Shown: positions 1 to 8,982, numbered from the stretch's first letter. The stretch: 64,000 nt of DNA from an uncultured Atopobiaceae bacterium (GCA_944320385.1 CALUHH010000001.1:1-64000), one strand, 5' to 3'. Numbers and translations: made by a program. The notes: generated from the sequence alone by a model not told the origin.

Positions 1-150
1 CTCATGGCGAGCGTGAAGCTGCGCGACGGCAAGCCGATCACCGACATGAAGCTCGGGCTGGTCGAGCGGTTTGCGCTCAAGGAGGCGCTCAAGAAGATCA
101 AGGGAACGGACATCGAGAAGGTGCTGAAGGAGTTCGAGGCGATTAAATAG
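1..150 (+). CDS. 3' end of an unrecognised protein (partial)
   Basis: The window opens inside an open frame that runs 49 codons to a TAG. The visible residues are charged and helix-prone, rich in Lys and Glu, ending in EFEAIK. No motif identifies a family, so no function is proposed. A strong inverted repeat lies about 80 bases after the stop and would fit as its terminator. The start and most of the protein lie upstream of this window. Confidence 0.5.
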   Translation, partial: LMASVKLRDGKPITDMKLGLVERFALKEALKKIKGTDIEKVLKEFEAIK

Positions 151-228
151 GAACGGGCACGGCGCACAGCGAGAACTTGCCGCGCGCCGACCGACGCTTC
201 CGATTTCCCTCGCCTCTTAGATGAGCAC

Positions 229-264
229 GGCCCTGTTTTCGCGTTACTTGGAGAAAACAGGGCC
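229..264 (+). terminator. Perfect 12-bp inverted repeat, likely terminator
   Basis: GGCCCTGTTTTC (229-240) and its exact reverse complement (253-264) are separated by a 12-base loop. It sits between the partial gene ending at 150 and the convergent gene ending at 387, so it could serve both. There is no clear T-tract after the stem on the plus strand. Confidence 0.55.
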
Positions 265-386
265 GAAATACTCCATTGCCAGAGAACATCAGGTGGATAT
301 TGCTGCGACCGGAAAGCGGGAGCTGTCTTCAGCGTTCTCGCTTTCGTAGCGGATGAGTGCCGGCGCAGCTTCTTTTCTCCCCGCCT

Positions 387-866
387 TTACGGGCGCGTCA
401 TGCCCATGGCGCGATAGAGATCCTCGAAACCGAGCCCCTTACGGTCCCGACGGCGGTACCACGTCGCATAGGTATTCCAATCGGGCGCGAGAATGTGATT
501 GCAGAGCAGAATCCACAGGGGAATGAACGGGATGAAGAGCAGCCCGGCAAACGAGAGCCACACAAGAACCCTGAGCTCCATATCCATGGAGAGCGGAAGT
601 GCCAGAAGGATTACCAGGGCCAGCACTGCAGCCGCCGCATAGCCGATCATCCCGCGGATTTGCAGCTTCTTCGCTTTTTCGTATCCAGAGAGAATACGCC
701 CGAGCAGCTGCGCGTGGCCGCGGCTGAAGGTCTGGAGCGCATAAGCCAGCATCTCGTTACGCTCCGCAGCCGAGGCGGCAACCCCCGCCGCAGTCGCCGT
801 CTCTGAAAACCCGTCGGGCGCACGCAGCGGAGCATCGGACGCCCACTCGTAGAAATCGTGGTCCAT
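387..866 (-). CDS. Unrecognised two-helix membrane protein
   Basis: This gene encodes 159 residues. The first 70 are soluble and mildly acidic. Two hydrophobic segments follow at about residues 74-94 and 102-122, then a basic cytosolic-looking tail with RRRDRKG. The ATG at 866 is preceded by a strong GGAGGGGG Shine-Dalgarno. The layout resembles small 2-TM accessory proteins but I do not recognise the family. It is convergent with the partial gene at the window edge, and nothing nearby indicates a pathway. Confidence 0.6.
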   Translation of the reverse strand: MDHDFYEWASDAPLRAPDGFSETATAAGVAASAAERNEMLAYALQTFSRGHAQLLGRILSGYEKAKKLQIRGMIGYAAAAVLALVILLALPLSMDMELRVLVWLSFAGLLFIPFIPLWILLCNHILAPDWNTYATWYRRRDRKGLGFEDLYRAMGMTRP

Positions 867-1210
867 GCGCCCCCTCCAAAACGTGAGGTGCCGACACTCG
901 CCAGCGGTGATCAGACGGATTCATTTTATCATCTGCCCAGCTCGGCCTTCTGCCGCAGGGACGGGACCGAAGGAGCACCCGAGGAAGCGCCTCGCCCCGC
1001 GGCGCCCCAGCATCGAGTCCCATGATTGCCTGCATGAGGCATGACGTGCCGCACCGGCAAATACCGGCGGATGCATCGATCGCGACGCCATAGTAGCCGA
1101 GGGAGCAAACCCACTCGAGCTAGTCCCACCGCCCAAACAAACGCATGCCAGCCCCAGCCTCTCGACTGGGACCGGCATAGCAAATATCGCGTTTATCGGG
1201 ACATTTTTGT
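867..1210. other. Intergenic gap before the first IS element
   Basis: No convincing gene is visible here. A TAAAAT on the minus strand near 925-935 could be part of the promoter for the membrane protein at 387-866, but no good -35 is seen. The stretch next to the IS (about 1040-1210) shows no continuation of the ssb gene found on the other side of the element. Confidence 0.4.
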
Positions 1211-2554
1211 CAAAAGGGGGATGCGGACGAAAAGTTGGACGCCGGGAGGCGTCCGGACGGGAGGTCCGCATGTACGACAGGGAGACGGTGGAGCTGGCGC
1301 TGATGGCGCTCGAGGAGGGCATGACGCAGGCCGAGGCCGCGGAGCTGGCGGGGGCCGCGCGGAGGACGGTCGGCCGGTGGGCGGCGGGGCGGCTGCCGAG
1401 GAGCTACACCGGGAGGCCCTGGGGCTCGGGTAAGATGGGCGGAGCGTCAGGCGAGCGGAAGGCGGCGCGCATGTCCACCGGGGGGCTGCACGACCCGCCG
1501 GCGACCGGGCCCCTCGCGGGGCTCGAGCCGGCCCAGATAGAGAACCTGCTGCTCAGGGCGGTGTTGGCCGACCTAAAAGCGGGAGGGTGGGACCCGGCTT
1601 CGATCTCGAACAGGAGCAAGTGCGAGCTCGGCGAGAGATTGAGGCGGGAGACAGGCCTGCCCCTCCGCTCGATCACCGGTTTCTTGAGGATATCGAGGAG
1701 CTCCTATGAGTACCACCGGGCGCGCCTCGGCCGCGACCGCGACGCCGCCATAAGGCGGCACGTCGTCGAGCTCTTCGAGGCGTCCGGCGGCGCCTACGGC
1801 TACCGGCGCGTCCACGCGGCCCTGCGCGGCCGCGGCGTCCGCGCCTCGGAGAAGCGCGTGCGGCGCGTGATGCGCGAGGAGGGCCTCGAGGCCGCCCGGC
1901 CCCGGCGCCGGCGCTACAGCTCCTACGCGGGCGAGGAGGGGCGCGCGGCCGCCCCGAACCTGCTGCTCGCCGACGCCTCCCGCGACCTGCACGACTTCTC
2001 GGCGGCGCGCCCGGGCGAGGTGCTCGTCACCGACATCACCGAGTTCAGGCTGCCCGACGACCGCAGGAAGGTCTACCTCAGCCCCTGCGTCGACCTCCAC
2101 GACGGCGATGTGGTCGCCTTCTCCTGCGGCACGTCGCCCTCCAAGGCGCTCGTCGCGGAGATGCTCGAGGGGGCGGTCTCCGCGACCGGCGGCGGGCTCA
2201 CCCTGCACACGGACCGCGGCTGGTACTACCGCACGCCCGACTGGGTGGCGGCGTGCGCGGCGGCGGGCGTGACCAGGTCGATGTCGCGGAAGGGCCACTC
2301 GCCGGACAACGCCGCATGCGAGGGCTTCTTCGGCAGGCTCAAGGTCGAGTTCTTCCGCGGGCGCGACTGGAGCGGCTGGACGGCGGGGGCCTTCATCGCC
2401 GAGCTGTCCGCCTACATCGGCTGGTACCGCGAGGGGCGCCTCAAGGCTTTCCGCGAGGGCGGACGCACGGTGTACGATACGATCAGGGGTCGCAGGGCGC
2501 GGCTCGGGCCGGCCGCCTAGGCCGGTACAAGAAAACGTCCGCACCCCCATTTTG
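1211..2554 (+). mobile_element. IS3-type insertion sequence with single-frame transposase
   Basis: The ends are imperfect inverted repeats: the 19 bases at 1211-1229 match the reverse complement of 2536-2554 at 17 positions, each beginning CAAAA and ending GCGGACG. The element is about 1.34 kb and carries one transposase. No target-site duplication is visible in the flanks (TTGT left, CCTTCG right). It interrupts an ssb gene at its right end but no ssb remainder is found on the left, so a deletion or rearrangement probably followed insertion. Confidence 0.8.
1270..2520 (+). CDS. IS3-family transposase (fused OrfA/OrfB type)
   Basis: This is a 416-residue DDE transposase. A helix-turn-helix segment (MTQAEAAELAG, about residues 18-28) is followed by a linker and then the IS3 OrfB-type region with the HGAYGYRR-like motif SGGAYGYRRVH. 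The catalytic triad is visible: D in VTDITEF, D in HTDRGWYY and E in NAACEGFFGRLKVE. Most IS3 members split OrfA and OrfB across a -1 frameshift; here both halves are in one frame. The start at 1270 is chosen for the AGGT at correct spacing; an upstream ATG at 1207 lies outside the left inverted repeat. It acts on the ends of its own element. Confidence 0.85.
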   Translation: MYDRETVELALMALEEGMTQAEAAELAGAARRTVGRWAAGRLPRSYTGRPWGSGKMGGASGERKAARMSTGGLHDPPATGPLAGLEPAQIENLLLRAVLADLKAGGWDPASISNRSKCELGERLRRETGLPLRSITGFLRISRSSYEYHRARLGRDRDAAIRRHVVELFEASGGAYGYRRVHAALRGRGVRASEKRVRRVMREEGLEAARPRRRRYSSYAGEEGRAAAPNLLLADASRDLHDFSAARPGEVLVTDITEFRLPDDRRKVYLSPCVDLHDGDVVAFSCGTSPSKALVAEMLEGAVSATGGGLTLHTDRGWYYRTPDWVAACAAAGVTRSMSRKGHSPDNAACEGFFGRLKVEFFRGRDWSGWTAGAFIAELSAYIGWYREGRLKAFREGGRTVYDTIRGRRARLGPAA

Positions 2555-2790
2555 CCTTCGAGGGCGATCTTCATGCCCTTGGCCAAGATCTTCGCCAGAC
2601 CCTCGGCGCGGAGGCCGAAGACTTTGACGTCGATGAAGTTCGGGTAGTCTTCCCATTCGCCAGTCTGGGCGTTGTGACGACGATCGTTGACGGCGATGCC
2701 GATTTCGAGGACCGACGTGCCGCCTGCGGTCTTGAGCAGTTCGGGGTTGCGGGTCAGGTTGCCGGTGAGGTTGACGCGGTTGATGGACAT
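2555..2790 (-). pseudogene. ssb: Single-strand DNA-binding protein, cut by the IS element
   Basis: The frame opens at an ATG at 2790 with an AAAGGAG site and reads as a typical SSB OB-fold N-terminus (MSINRVNLTGNLTRNPEL, then DYPNFIDVKVFG). It covers about 79 codons up to the end of the IS3 element at 2554, where the reading passes into the IS inverted repeat after ALEG. The rest of the OB fold and the acidic C-terminal tail are absent, and no remainder is found beyond the IS. This SSB subtype is common on Coriobacteriia mobile elements, so it may be a remnant of an integrative element rather than the chromosomal copy. Confidence 0.85.
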
Positions 2791-3180
2791 TTCGATCTCC
2801 TTTTCTTGGATGGCTTGCTGCCGTTCATCTGACGGGCGCGTCCGGACAGTGCGAGAGCGACGCAGTGCAAGCATCTTGGGCTGGTCGATATCGGTCAGCT
2901 CGCGCAGAGCTGTCCGTATCGTTGGCGGCGTAGAAGTTTTCGAAACGGGAAGCGCAGCGAATACGGAACGTCCGGTTGGAAAAGTTCCCAAGATACGCCG
3001 CGCGGAGACAGCTTCGTGCTGTAGCGTCCAAACGTCAGATCGATTGGCTGCACGCCTTCGAGGGAAGGAGGTCTTCGTCCATCGCGGAGCCCACCCAGGC
3101 GCCATCACGCTTCCGAGCGCAGAGCGCGGAGGGGACGACGTCGAAGGCGTCTCGCCCTCGACCCGACGTGGGCAGGTAAC
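2791..3180. other. Gap between broken ssb and the IS256-type element
   Basis: About 390 bases without a recognisable gene. Short frames exist on both strands but none has a ribosome-binding site or a recognisable product. The stretch upstream of ssb would have held its promoter. I see no further structure. Confidence 0.4.
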
Positions 3181-4507
3181 GTACAATTTCTTGCGCACTT
3201 TAACAGCGGAATAGCGTCCAGATAGGAAGGAGGGCACGGCCCGCCCCGGTATGATTCGAGTTGCCTAGACAAGAAACATGCTGGAGGTAGACCATGCCCG
3301 AGCCAATCGTAACATTCAACGAGGAGAGCCTGAAGACCGACCTTCGCGAGCTCGTCAGGAGTACCGTCGAGGAGATGCTGAACGGCCTCCTGGACGAGGA
3401 GGCCGACGACCTCGTGGGCGCCGAGCGCTACGAGCGGACGGCAGGGCGCGAGGCGTACCGCGCCGGCCACTACGAGCGAAAGCTCACGACGACGTCCGGC
3501 GAGGTCACGATCCGCATGCCCAAGCTCAAGGGCATGCGGTTCACCACGGCGATCATCGAGCGCTACCGGCGCCGCGAGACGAGCGTCGAGGAGGCCATGA
3601 TAGAGATGTACCTCGCGGGCGTCTCCACCAGGCGCATCGAGGACGTCTCCGAGATCCTCTGGGGCTCGAGCGTCTCGGCGTCGACCGTCTCCAACCTCAA
3701 CGAGAAGGCGTTCGCGTCGGTCGAGGAGTGGCGCAACAGGCCGCTCGACCGGGCGTACCCCTACGTCTACGTCGACGGGATATACCTCAAGAGATCCTGG
3801 GGCGGGAGCTACGAGAACGTGGCCGTGATGGTGGCCATAGGCGTGAACGACGACGGCTTCCGCGAGGTCATCGGTGCCGCCGAGGGGTTCACGGAGTCGG
3901 CGGAGTGCTGGCGGGAGTTCCTCTCGTGGCTGAAGTCGCGCGGGCTGCGCGGGGTCAGAATGTTCACCGGGGACAAGGCCGCCGGCATGGTGGGATCCAT
4001 CGCCGAGGTCTTCCCGGGGGCGGCCTACCAGCGATGCACGGTCCACTTCTACAGGAACGTGCTCGCGAAGGTGCCCAAGTCCAAGCGGCCTAAGGTCGCG
4101 GCCATGCTCAAGGCCATCCACGCCATGGAGTCGCGCGAGGCGTCCGAGGCCAAGGCCCTCGAGGTCGCATCCGAGCTCGAGAAGTCCAAGCTCGGGGAGG
4201 CCGCCAAGGTCGTGAGGGACGGCTACGCCGAGACCCTGGCCTACACGCGGTTCCCACGCGAGCACTGGCGGCGCATACGCACCAACAACGCCATCGAGAG
4301 GCTCAACCGCGAGATCCGGCGCAGGACGAGGGTCGTGGGCACCTTCCCCGACGGGAGGAGCGCCCTCATGCTCGTGACCGCCAGGCTCAAGTACGTCGCG
4401 GAGAGCGAGTGGGGCTCGAGGCGCTACCTGGACGTGACGCTGCTGGAGGGGTAGCCGCACCGGATGGCGGGCCTATGGGGCTGTCGGAAAGTGCGCAAGA
4501 ATCTTGA
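3181..4507 (+). mobile_element. IS256-type insertion sequence
   Basis: A 14-base perfect inverted repeat, TTCTTGCGCACTTT (3188-3201) against 4488-4501, lies just outside the transposase, with looser similarity extending outward (GTAC on both ends). The outer boundaries given are approximate to within about ten bases. The element is roughly 1.33 kb, usual for IS256 relatives. No clean 8-9 base target duplication could be confirmed. Confidence 0.75.
3294..4454 (+). CDS. IS256 family (Mutator-type) transposase
   Basis: The gene encodes 386 residues, close to the family's usual 390-400. Visible hallmarks are the N-terminal LLDEEADDLVGAERYER block, the zinc-independent YRRRETSVEEAM segment with YLAGVSTR, the catalytic region around YVYVDGIYLK, the KAAGMV segment, the CTVHFYRN signature and the C-terminal NAIERLNREIRRRTRVVGTFP motif. 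The ATG follows a GGAGGT site. It looks intact, so the element may still be active. Confidence 0.92.
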   Translation: MPEPIVTFNEESLKTDLRELVRSTVEEMLNGLLDEEADDLVGAERYERTAGREAYRAGHYERKLTTTSGEVTIRMPKLKGMRFTTAIIERYRRRETSVEEAMIEMYLAGVSTRRIEDVSEILWGSSVSASTVSNLNEKAFASVEEWRNRPLDRAYPYVYVDGIYLKRSWGGSYENVAVMVAIGVNDDGFREVIGAAEGFTESAECWREFLSWLKSRGLRGVRMFTGDKAAGMVGSIAEVFPGAAYQRCTVHFYRNVLAKVPKSKRPKVAAMLKAIHAMESREASEAKALEVASELEKSKLGEAAKVVRDGYAETLAYTRFPREHWRRIRTNNAIERLNREIRRRTRVVGTFPDGRSALMLVTARLKYVAESEWGSRRYLDVTLLEG

Positions 4508-4805
4508 CGGTACGCGTGGGCACAAGGCTGGCGAATGGGAAAGCGACCAGGCTCGGTCGTCGAAGGGCACGGCCTCGCGCTCGGCAGGCGAAGACAAAAG
4601 GGCATGGCCGTCGAGGGCAAGACCACGCTGGACGCTGCAGACGTGAAGGCACGCGCACGACGACGCCGCGACGACGATGAAAGGAAACGCTGCGAACGAC
4701 GAGATGAACATCCGGGAAGCGCCGCCGCAATCGCGGTTGCGCGTCGCAAAGCGCCGCCCGCTACGCAACCGCAGCGGCGTGCGCGGGCGGCGAATGGGAA
4801 GGGGT
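4508..4805. other. Gap between the IS256-type element and the SLH gene
   Basis: About 300 bases. Several overlapping open frames occur on both strands, as expected at this GC content, but none has a plausible start or recognisable product. The segment may be degraded mobile DNA. Confidence 0.35.
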
Positions 4806-4848
4806 GCCTATGGTGCCGCGGACGACCCCTCAGAGCGGCACCATAGGC
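4806..4848 (-). terminator. Terminator hairpin of the SLH gene
   Basis: A perfect 14-bp inverted repeat, GCCTATGGTGCCGC and its complement, with a 15-base loop, starts 9 bases after the stop of the SLH gene. No long T-run follows on the minus strand, so efficiency is uncertain. Confidence 0.65.
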
Positions 4849-4856
4849 GAGCTGCT

Positions 4857-7800
4857 TCAGGCGTTCTGCTTGGAGGGCAAGGTCAAGACGCCTTTGTCGA
4901 CGGCGTTCATCACCATGGCCGCCATCTCGGCACGGGTGAGCGCGCGCGTCGCGTCGAGCGAGCGGGATCCGTCCTCGCCCTCGACTCCGTTGATGATGCC
5001 GGTCTCCACGGCCCACGCCATCGTCTGGACGGCCCAGCCGCTGACGTCCTCCGCGTCGGAGAACACGTCGAGCGATGCGGCGTCCGCGGCGGAGACGTCG
5101 GCGCCGGCCGCCTTCGCGACCACGGCGGCGAACTGCTCGCGGGTGAGCGCGTCGCCCACGCCGAACGTGTCGGCGTCGTAGCCGTCCATGACCTTCGCGT
5201 CCACCGCCCAGTTGACCGCCGGGGAGTACCACCGGCCTTGGGCGACGTCGGCGTGCGGCGCGGCGGGCCTGGACCCGTCGCCTTCGCCCATGAGGTTCCA
5301 CACGACCTGCGCCGCCTGCTCGCGCAGAAGGCCGTCGTCCGGCCCGAAGAGCGACGTGCCGCCGTAGCCTCCCATCAGGTCGTGGCGGTAGGCGTAACCC
5401 ACGGCGTCCAGGTACCACGCCCCGTCCTCGAGGTCGGTGAAGGGCAGCTCGTGGCTCTTGTCGTCGAGCACGAGGGCGTACTGGCCGGCGTGGTCGAAGG
5501 GCAGGGACGCGTTGCCGTCGGCGCCCACCACGGCGGAGGACCGGTAGGCCATCCTCCCGGCGTCCTCGTCGTAATGGTAGAGGTTCGCCCAGAGCCCCGC
5601 GTTCTCCGCGCCCAGGGGGGCGGTCAGGGTCATGGCGAAACCGAACGGCCCGTCGTGCTGGAGGGTGAGCTGCACCGTGCCGACCTCGCCGGTGACGGCG
5701 TTGATCAGGTCGACCGGGATGGTGCTGGTGCCCATGGACACGCCCATGCCGATGTCGACCAGGGCGGCGTTTCTGGGGATGTCCTGGCCGTTCACCGTCC
5801 AGGTGACGCCGCCCGGCAGGCTGACCTCCAGGGTCACGTCCCGGCCCGCCAGCGTCTCGAACACCTCCTTGTCCAGCGTGGTCTGGCCGGCGGGGAGGGC
5901 GATCTCCACGGTGTCGCCGTCCTTGGCGTCCTCGATCTTGTCCACGGCCTGCTGGCTGGGGGTCTTGGTGGGATTGCTGGGTGTCGTCCCGCCGCCGATG
6001 TACCGCCAATTTGCCGTAATCGTTGTGTCGGCTGCGGGCATGGTAAAGGTGGTGCTTGCTTTGGAAGCGTCGGCAAAGGTGCCGCCATTGGAAGATGTCC
6101 AGCCATTAAAGCGGTAATTGCTGCGGCTTCCCGCGTAGATATTGACAACCTCGCCCGCGGCATATGCACCGCCTATCGTGCCGCCGCTGCCGCCGTTTAA
6201 GTCGACTGTGAGTGTGTAGGTTTTCGGAACTACGGTGTAGGCAGGTATCTCGATTTTCAGACTTTGGCTGACATTCCCCGCCGCGTCTTTCGCCACAATG
6301 TAAATATCCTTTGCGCCCAATCCTGTGAGCGTGGTAAGGGAGATGGTATTCTCACCGCTGATGCAGGAAGTACCCGCCACGGTGGTGTCGATGGACGGCT
6401 CCTCTGCGCCGCTTTCCGCGACTGCATAGTAGTATTCGCCCGCCTCGCTGCTGGTAAACCGCACCGTGGCGGCATTTTCGCTGTCGCGGGTCGCGCTGCC
6501 ACCACTCAAAGTCGGGGCGGTGGTGTCCTCAACGGTCAGGGAAACCTCTGCAAAGGCGCTGGCATAATCGGTCATGTAGTCGCCGTTATACTGCTCGCTG
6601 AACACATTAAGGGTATAACTTCCGGGCGCAAGGTCGGCAGGAATGGAAAGGGTCGCCGTTCCGCTTTCTCCGCCCGGCTGCGCCACTCTGCCATAATACT
6701 GTGCGCCGTTTTCGTCCGCAATGATAACGGAGATATATTCATTTTCTCCGGTGGTCGCCCCGGTGTAATTGAGCGTAATGGTATCGCCGGGCTTGCCGCT
6801 GACGGTTTGTTCCGTCACGGCAAAACTACGGCTTTTGTCTAAAAGCGTCAATTTCCACTCGTTGCCGGCATAATTGCCTATCGCCGTCAACCCGCTGTCC
6901 ATGCCATTAGCGGATTTGCCGCCTACGGCGGCAGATGTGAAGAGGACAGAGTTCAGATCTAAATTAAAAGCGGGACGAAGGGCGAGGTAAGCGATGCGCA
7001 CACTATAGCCGTATCCACCCACGCCGCCGTCGACACTCACACCCGTCGCGCGGTGATCAAGGTCGCCGGGGGAGCGCAGCCACCAGTAGTCGGCTTCGCC
7101 GACACCGTGCAACATATTGCCACCGATTTCCCCGCCGCCTGCTACATAGGCGGTATTGGTCGCGATACGGCTGCTGTTATCGGTAAAGCCATAGTCCGCA
7201 TTCTGTACTTCTTCTATAGAGAGAAGGAAGATTTGATCGGTAGTGTCATTGCCGCCCTCTGTGTTATGGTCCGGGTTATCGTCATTGACAACGGTTGTAT
7301 CCGCGATAGCCTTCTGCTCTTTCTCCGAAAAAGCGGTACCGATAAAATTATCGCTTGTATAATCAATCCCGCTGCTGCCGCCGGTATTTTGCTCCGCACT
7401 GTACCCGTTGAGCCAGGAGCGCATGGTGCTCTTTTCCCATGTGACGCTTTCACTATCCGTGTGATACTGAAATACATCCAGGTTCTGGTCGGAAAGCAGG
7501 AACAACTGTCCATTGGCATTTTCCAGCACCCGCCACTTGATCGGGTCGATGTTGTAGCCGCTGTTTCCGTCACTGCTCTGCTGGTATGTACCAAAATAAA
7601 TGTTGTCTGCCTGTCCGCCGCCGATATTTGCGGCGGTTCCGCTGTCCACAAGCTGGATCGCCTTGCCGGTGTCAATTCCCGGTGCAGCAGCTTCCTCAAC
7701 GGTGAGAGCAACCTCTGCAAAGGCGCTGGCATAATCGGTCTTGTAGTCGCCGTTATACTGCTCGCTGAACACATTAAGGGTATAACTTCCGGGCGCAAGT

Positions 7801-8855
7801 CCGCTCGGAATGGTAATCTCCACTGTGCCGTCCGTATCGGCCGGCTGCGCCACTCTGCCATAATACTGTGCGCCGTTTTCGTCCGCAATGATAACGGAGA
7901 TATATTCATTTGTTCCGGTGGTCGCCCCGGTGTAATTGAGCGTAATGGTATCGCCGGGGGCCCCGCTGACGGTTTGTTCCGTCACGGCAAACTCGCGGGT
8001 TTCGTCAAGCAGCGTCAGCTTCCACTCGCTGCCGGTATAATCGTCTACCGCCGTTAATCCGCTGTCCATGCCGCTTGCGGATTTGCCGCCTGCGGCGGCA
8101 GATGTGAAGAGGACAGATGTCAGATCTAAATTAAAAGCGGGACGAGCAGCCCAGTCATCGTTCACGGTGATGAAGTCCACATACCCATAGCCGTAGACCG
8201 CGCCCGCACCGTCCGTATAGCCGGCGTAAGGCGAGCGGAGCCACCACGCACAGGCGCTGCCGCCATAATTGGCAATACGTGCGTTATCATTGGCAAAACC
8301 GTATGCGCTGTTTTCCGCTTCCTCTGCCGAGAGGAAAAATACCTTGTCCCCGTTTAGGATATTTTCAGAGGCGGCAAATGGTACGCTATATGTACTGCTG
8401 GGAAATTCTACATCGCTTTTTGTGGTTTCCAGAATTGCGGCAAGTTCCCGGCTATCGAGATTACTGCTTGCAAAGGTATTGCACCACGCCTGCGCGTCGC
8501 TGCCCTGCCATGTGTTGCTATACGGGCTTGTGTTATCGAAATATACACCGCCATAATAGCCTGTTCCAAGCAGTCCGTCGGAGAGCAGGAAAAGGCCGGT
8601 TTCCCTTGTGTTGGTCTGGTCGTCCAAAACCCGCCATTTGATAGGGCCGGAAGTGGTATACGTATCCTGCGCCGTCCAGCTTCCAAAATAGATATAGTCA
8701 TACCCAGCGGCGCTATCGTAGCCCGCAATCCCGCTTGTCCCAAGCTGGATTGCCTTGCCGGTATCTGTTCCGGTTCCTGCCGCAAACGCCGTGGCGGGGA
8801 GCATGGAGAGGCACAGGGCCAGGGTGAGCAGGATGGATACGATTCGCTGTTTCAT
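4857..8855 (-). CDS. Large secreted SLH surface protein, chimeric architecture
   Basis: A 1332-residue secreted protein. It has a signal peptide (residues 1-25, cleavage near AFA). Two copies of a domain with the YWWLRSP signature follow (about 30-250 and 393-640; it resembles DUF6273), each trailed by a near-identical beta-rich segment. Then come an Ig-like segment (about 775-870), an InlB-type repeat with YRFNGWTS (about 872-953), a pre-SLH domain (about 964-1140) and three SLH repeats to the C-terminus. The SLH part should anchor it to secondary cell-wall polymer. The payload between residues about 30 and 950 is visibly lower in GC than the signal peptide and the SLH cassette, suggesting a domain transplant. 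The ATG follows GGGAGG and a clear -10 lies upstream. Ligand and role are unknown. Confidence 0.85.
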   Translation of the reverse strand: MKQRIVSILLTLALCLSMLPATAFAAGTGTDTGKAIQLGTSGIAGYDSAAGYDYIYFGSWTAQDTYTTSGPIKWRVLDDQTNTRETGLFLLSDGLLGTGYYGGVYFDNTSPYSNTWQGSDAQAWCNTFASSNLDSRELAAILETTKSDVEFPSSTYSVPFAASENILNGDKVFFLSAEEAENSAYGFANDNARIANYGGSACAWWLRSPYAGYTDGAGAVYGYGYVDFITVNDDWAARPAFNLDLTSVLFTSAAAGGKSASGMDSGLTAVDDYTGSEWKLTLLDETREFAVTEQTVSGAPGDTITLNYTGATTGTNEYISVIIADENGAQYYGRVAQPADTDGTVEITIPSGLAPGSYTLNVFSEQYNGDYKTDYASAFAEVALTVEEAAAPGIDTGKAIQLVDSGTAANIGGGQADNIYFGTYQQSSDGNSGYNIDPIKWRVLENANGQLFLLSDQNLDVFQYHTDSESVTWEKSTMRSWLNGYSAEQNTGGSSGIDYTSDNFIGTAFSEKEQKAIADTTVVNDDNPDHNTEGGNDTTDQIFLLSIEEVQNADYGFTDNSSRIATNTAYVAGGGEIGGNMLHGVGEADYWWLRSPGDLDHRATGVSVDGGVGGYGYSVRIAYLALRPAFNLDLNSVLFTSAAVGGKSANGMDSGLTAIGNYAGNEWKLTLLDKSRSFAVTEQTVSGKPGDTITLNYTGATTGENEYISVIIADENGAQYYGRVAQPGGESGTATLSIPADLAPGSYTLNVFSEQYNGDYMTDYASAFAEVSLTVEDTTAPTLSGGSATRDSENAATVRFTSSEAGEYYYAVAESGAEEPSIDTTVAGTSCISGENTISLTTLTGLGAKDIYIVAKDAAGNVSQSLKIEIPAYTVVPKTYTLTVDLNGGSGGTIGGAYAAGEVVNIYAGSRSNYRFNGWTSSNGGTFADASKASTTFTMPAADTTITANWRYIGGGTTPSNPTKTPSQQAVDKIEDAKDGDTVEIALPAGQTTLDKEVFETLAGRDVTLEVSLPGGVTWTVNGQDIPRNAALVDIGMGVSMGTSTIPVDLINAVTGEVGTVQLTLQHDGPFGFAMTLTAPLGAENAGLWANLYHYDEDAGRMAYRSSAVVGADGNASLPFDHAGQYALVLDDKSHELPFTDLEDGAWYLDAVGYAYRHDLMGGYGGTSLFGPDDGLLREQAAQVVWNLMGEGDGSRPAAPHADVAQGRWYSPAVNWAVDAKVMDGYDADTFGVGDALTREQFAAVVAKAAGADVSAADAASLDVFSDAEDVSGWAVQTMAWAVETGIINGVEGEDGSRSLDATRALTRAEMAAMVMNAVDKGVLTLPSKQNA
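6541..6979 (-). repeat. Near-identical intragenic repeat, copy 1
   Basis: The DNA here, covering the end of the second YWWLRSP domain and the beta-rich segment after it, is almost the same as 7711-8145 in long stretches (for example around ATACTGCTCGCTGAACACAT). A short middle part differs. Direct repeats of over 400 bases in one gene invite recombination that would delete or add one domain unit. Confidence 0.8.
7711..8145 (-). repeat. Near-identical intragenic repeat, copy 2
   Basis: Partner of 6541-6979, in direct orientation about 1.17 kb away. It covers the end of the first YWWLRSP domain and its trailing segment ending in SAFAEVALTVEE. Confidence 0.8.
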
Positions 8856-8976
8856 TTGGTGCCTCCCGTCATGGCGCGGCGGCAGCGCGCCGCGCCTCGC
8901 GAAAGGCGGGAAGGACGTCGCCTCGGGCCCTTCGCATGCTGATGTCCGATAGGCTTCACAGCCTCTTCACGAAACC

Positions 8977-8982
8977 ATTATA
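8977..8982 (-). promoter_or_regulatory. -10 box of the SLH gene
   Basis: A perfect TATAAT on the minus strand stands about 120 bases upstream of the SLH start. No good -35 is seen at 16-18 bases, so the promoter may be weak at -35 or need an activator. The leader of about 110 bases is GC-rich with potential stems (GGCGGCAGCGCGCCGCGCC near 8876). Confidence 0.55.
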
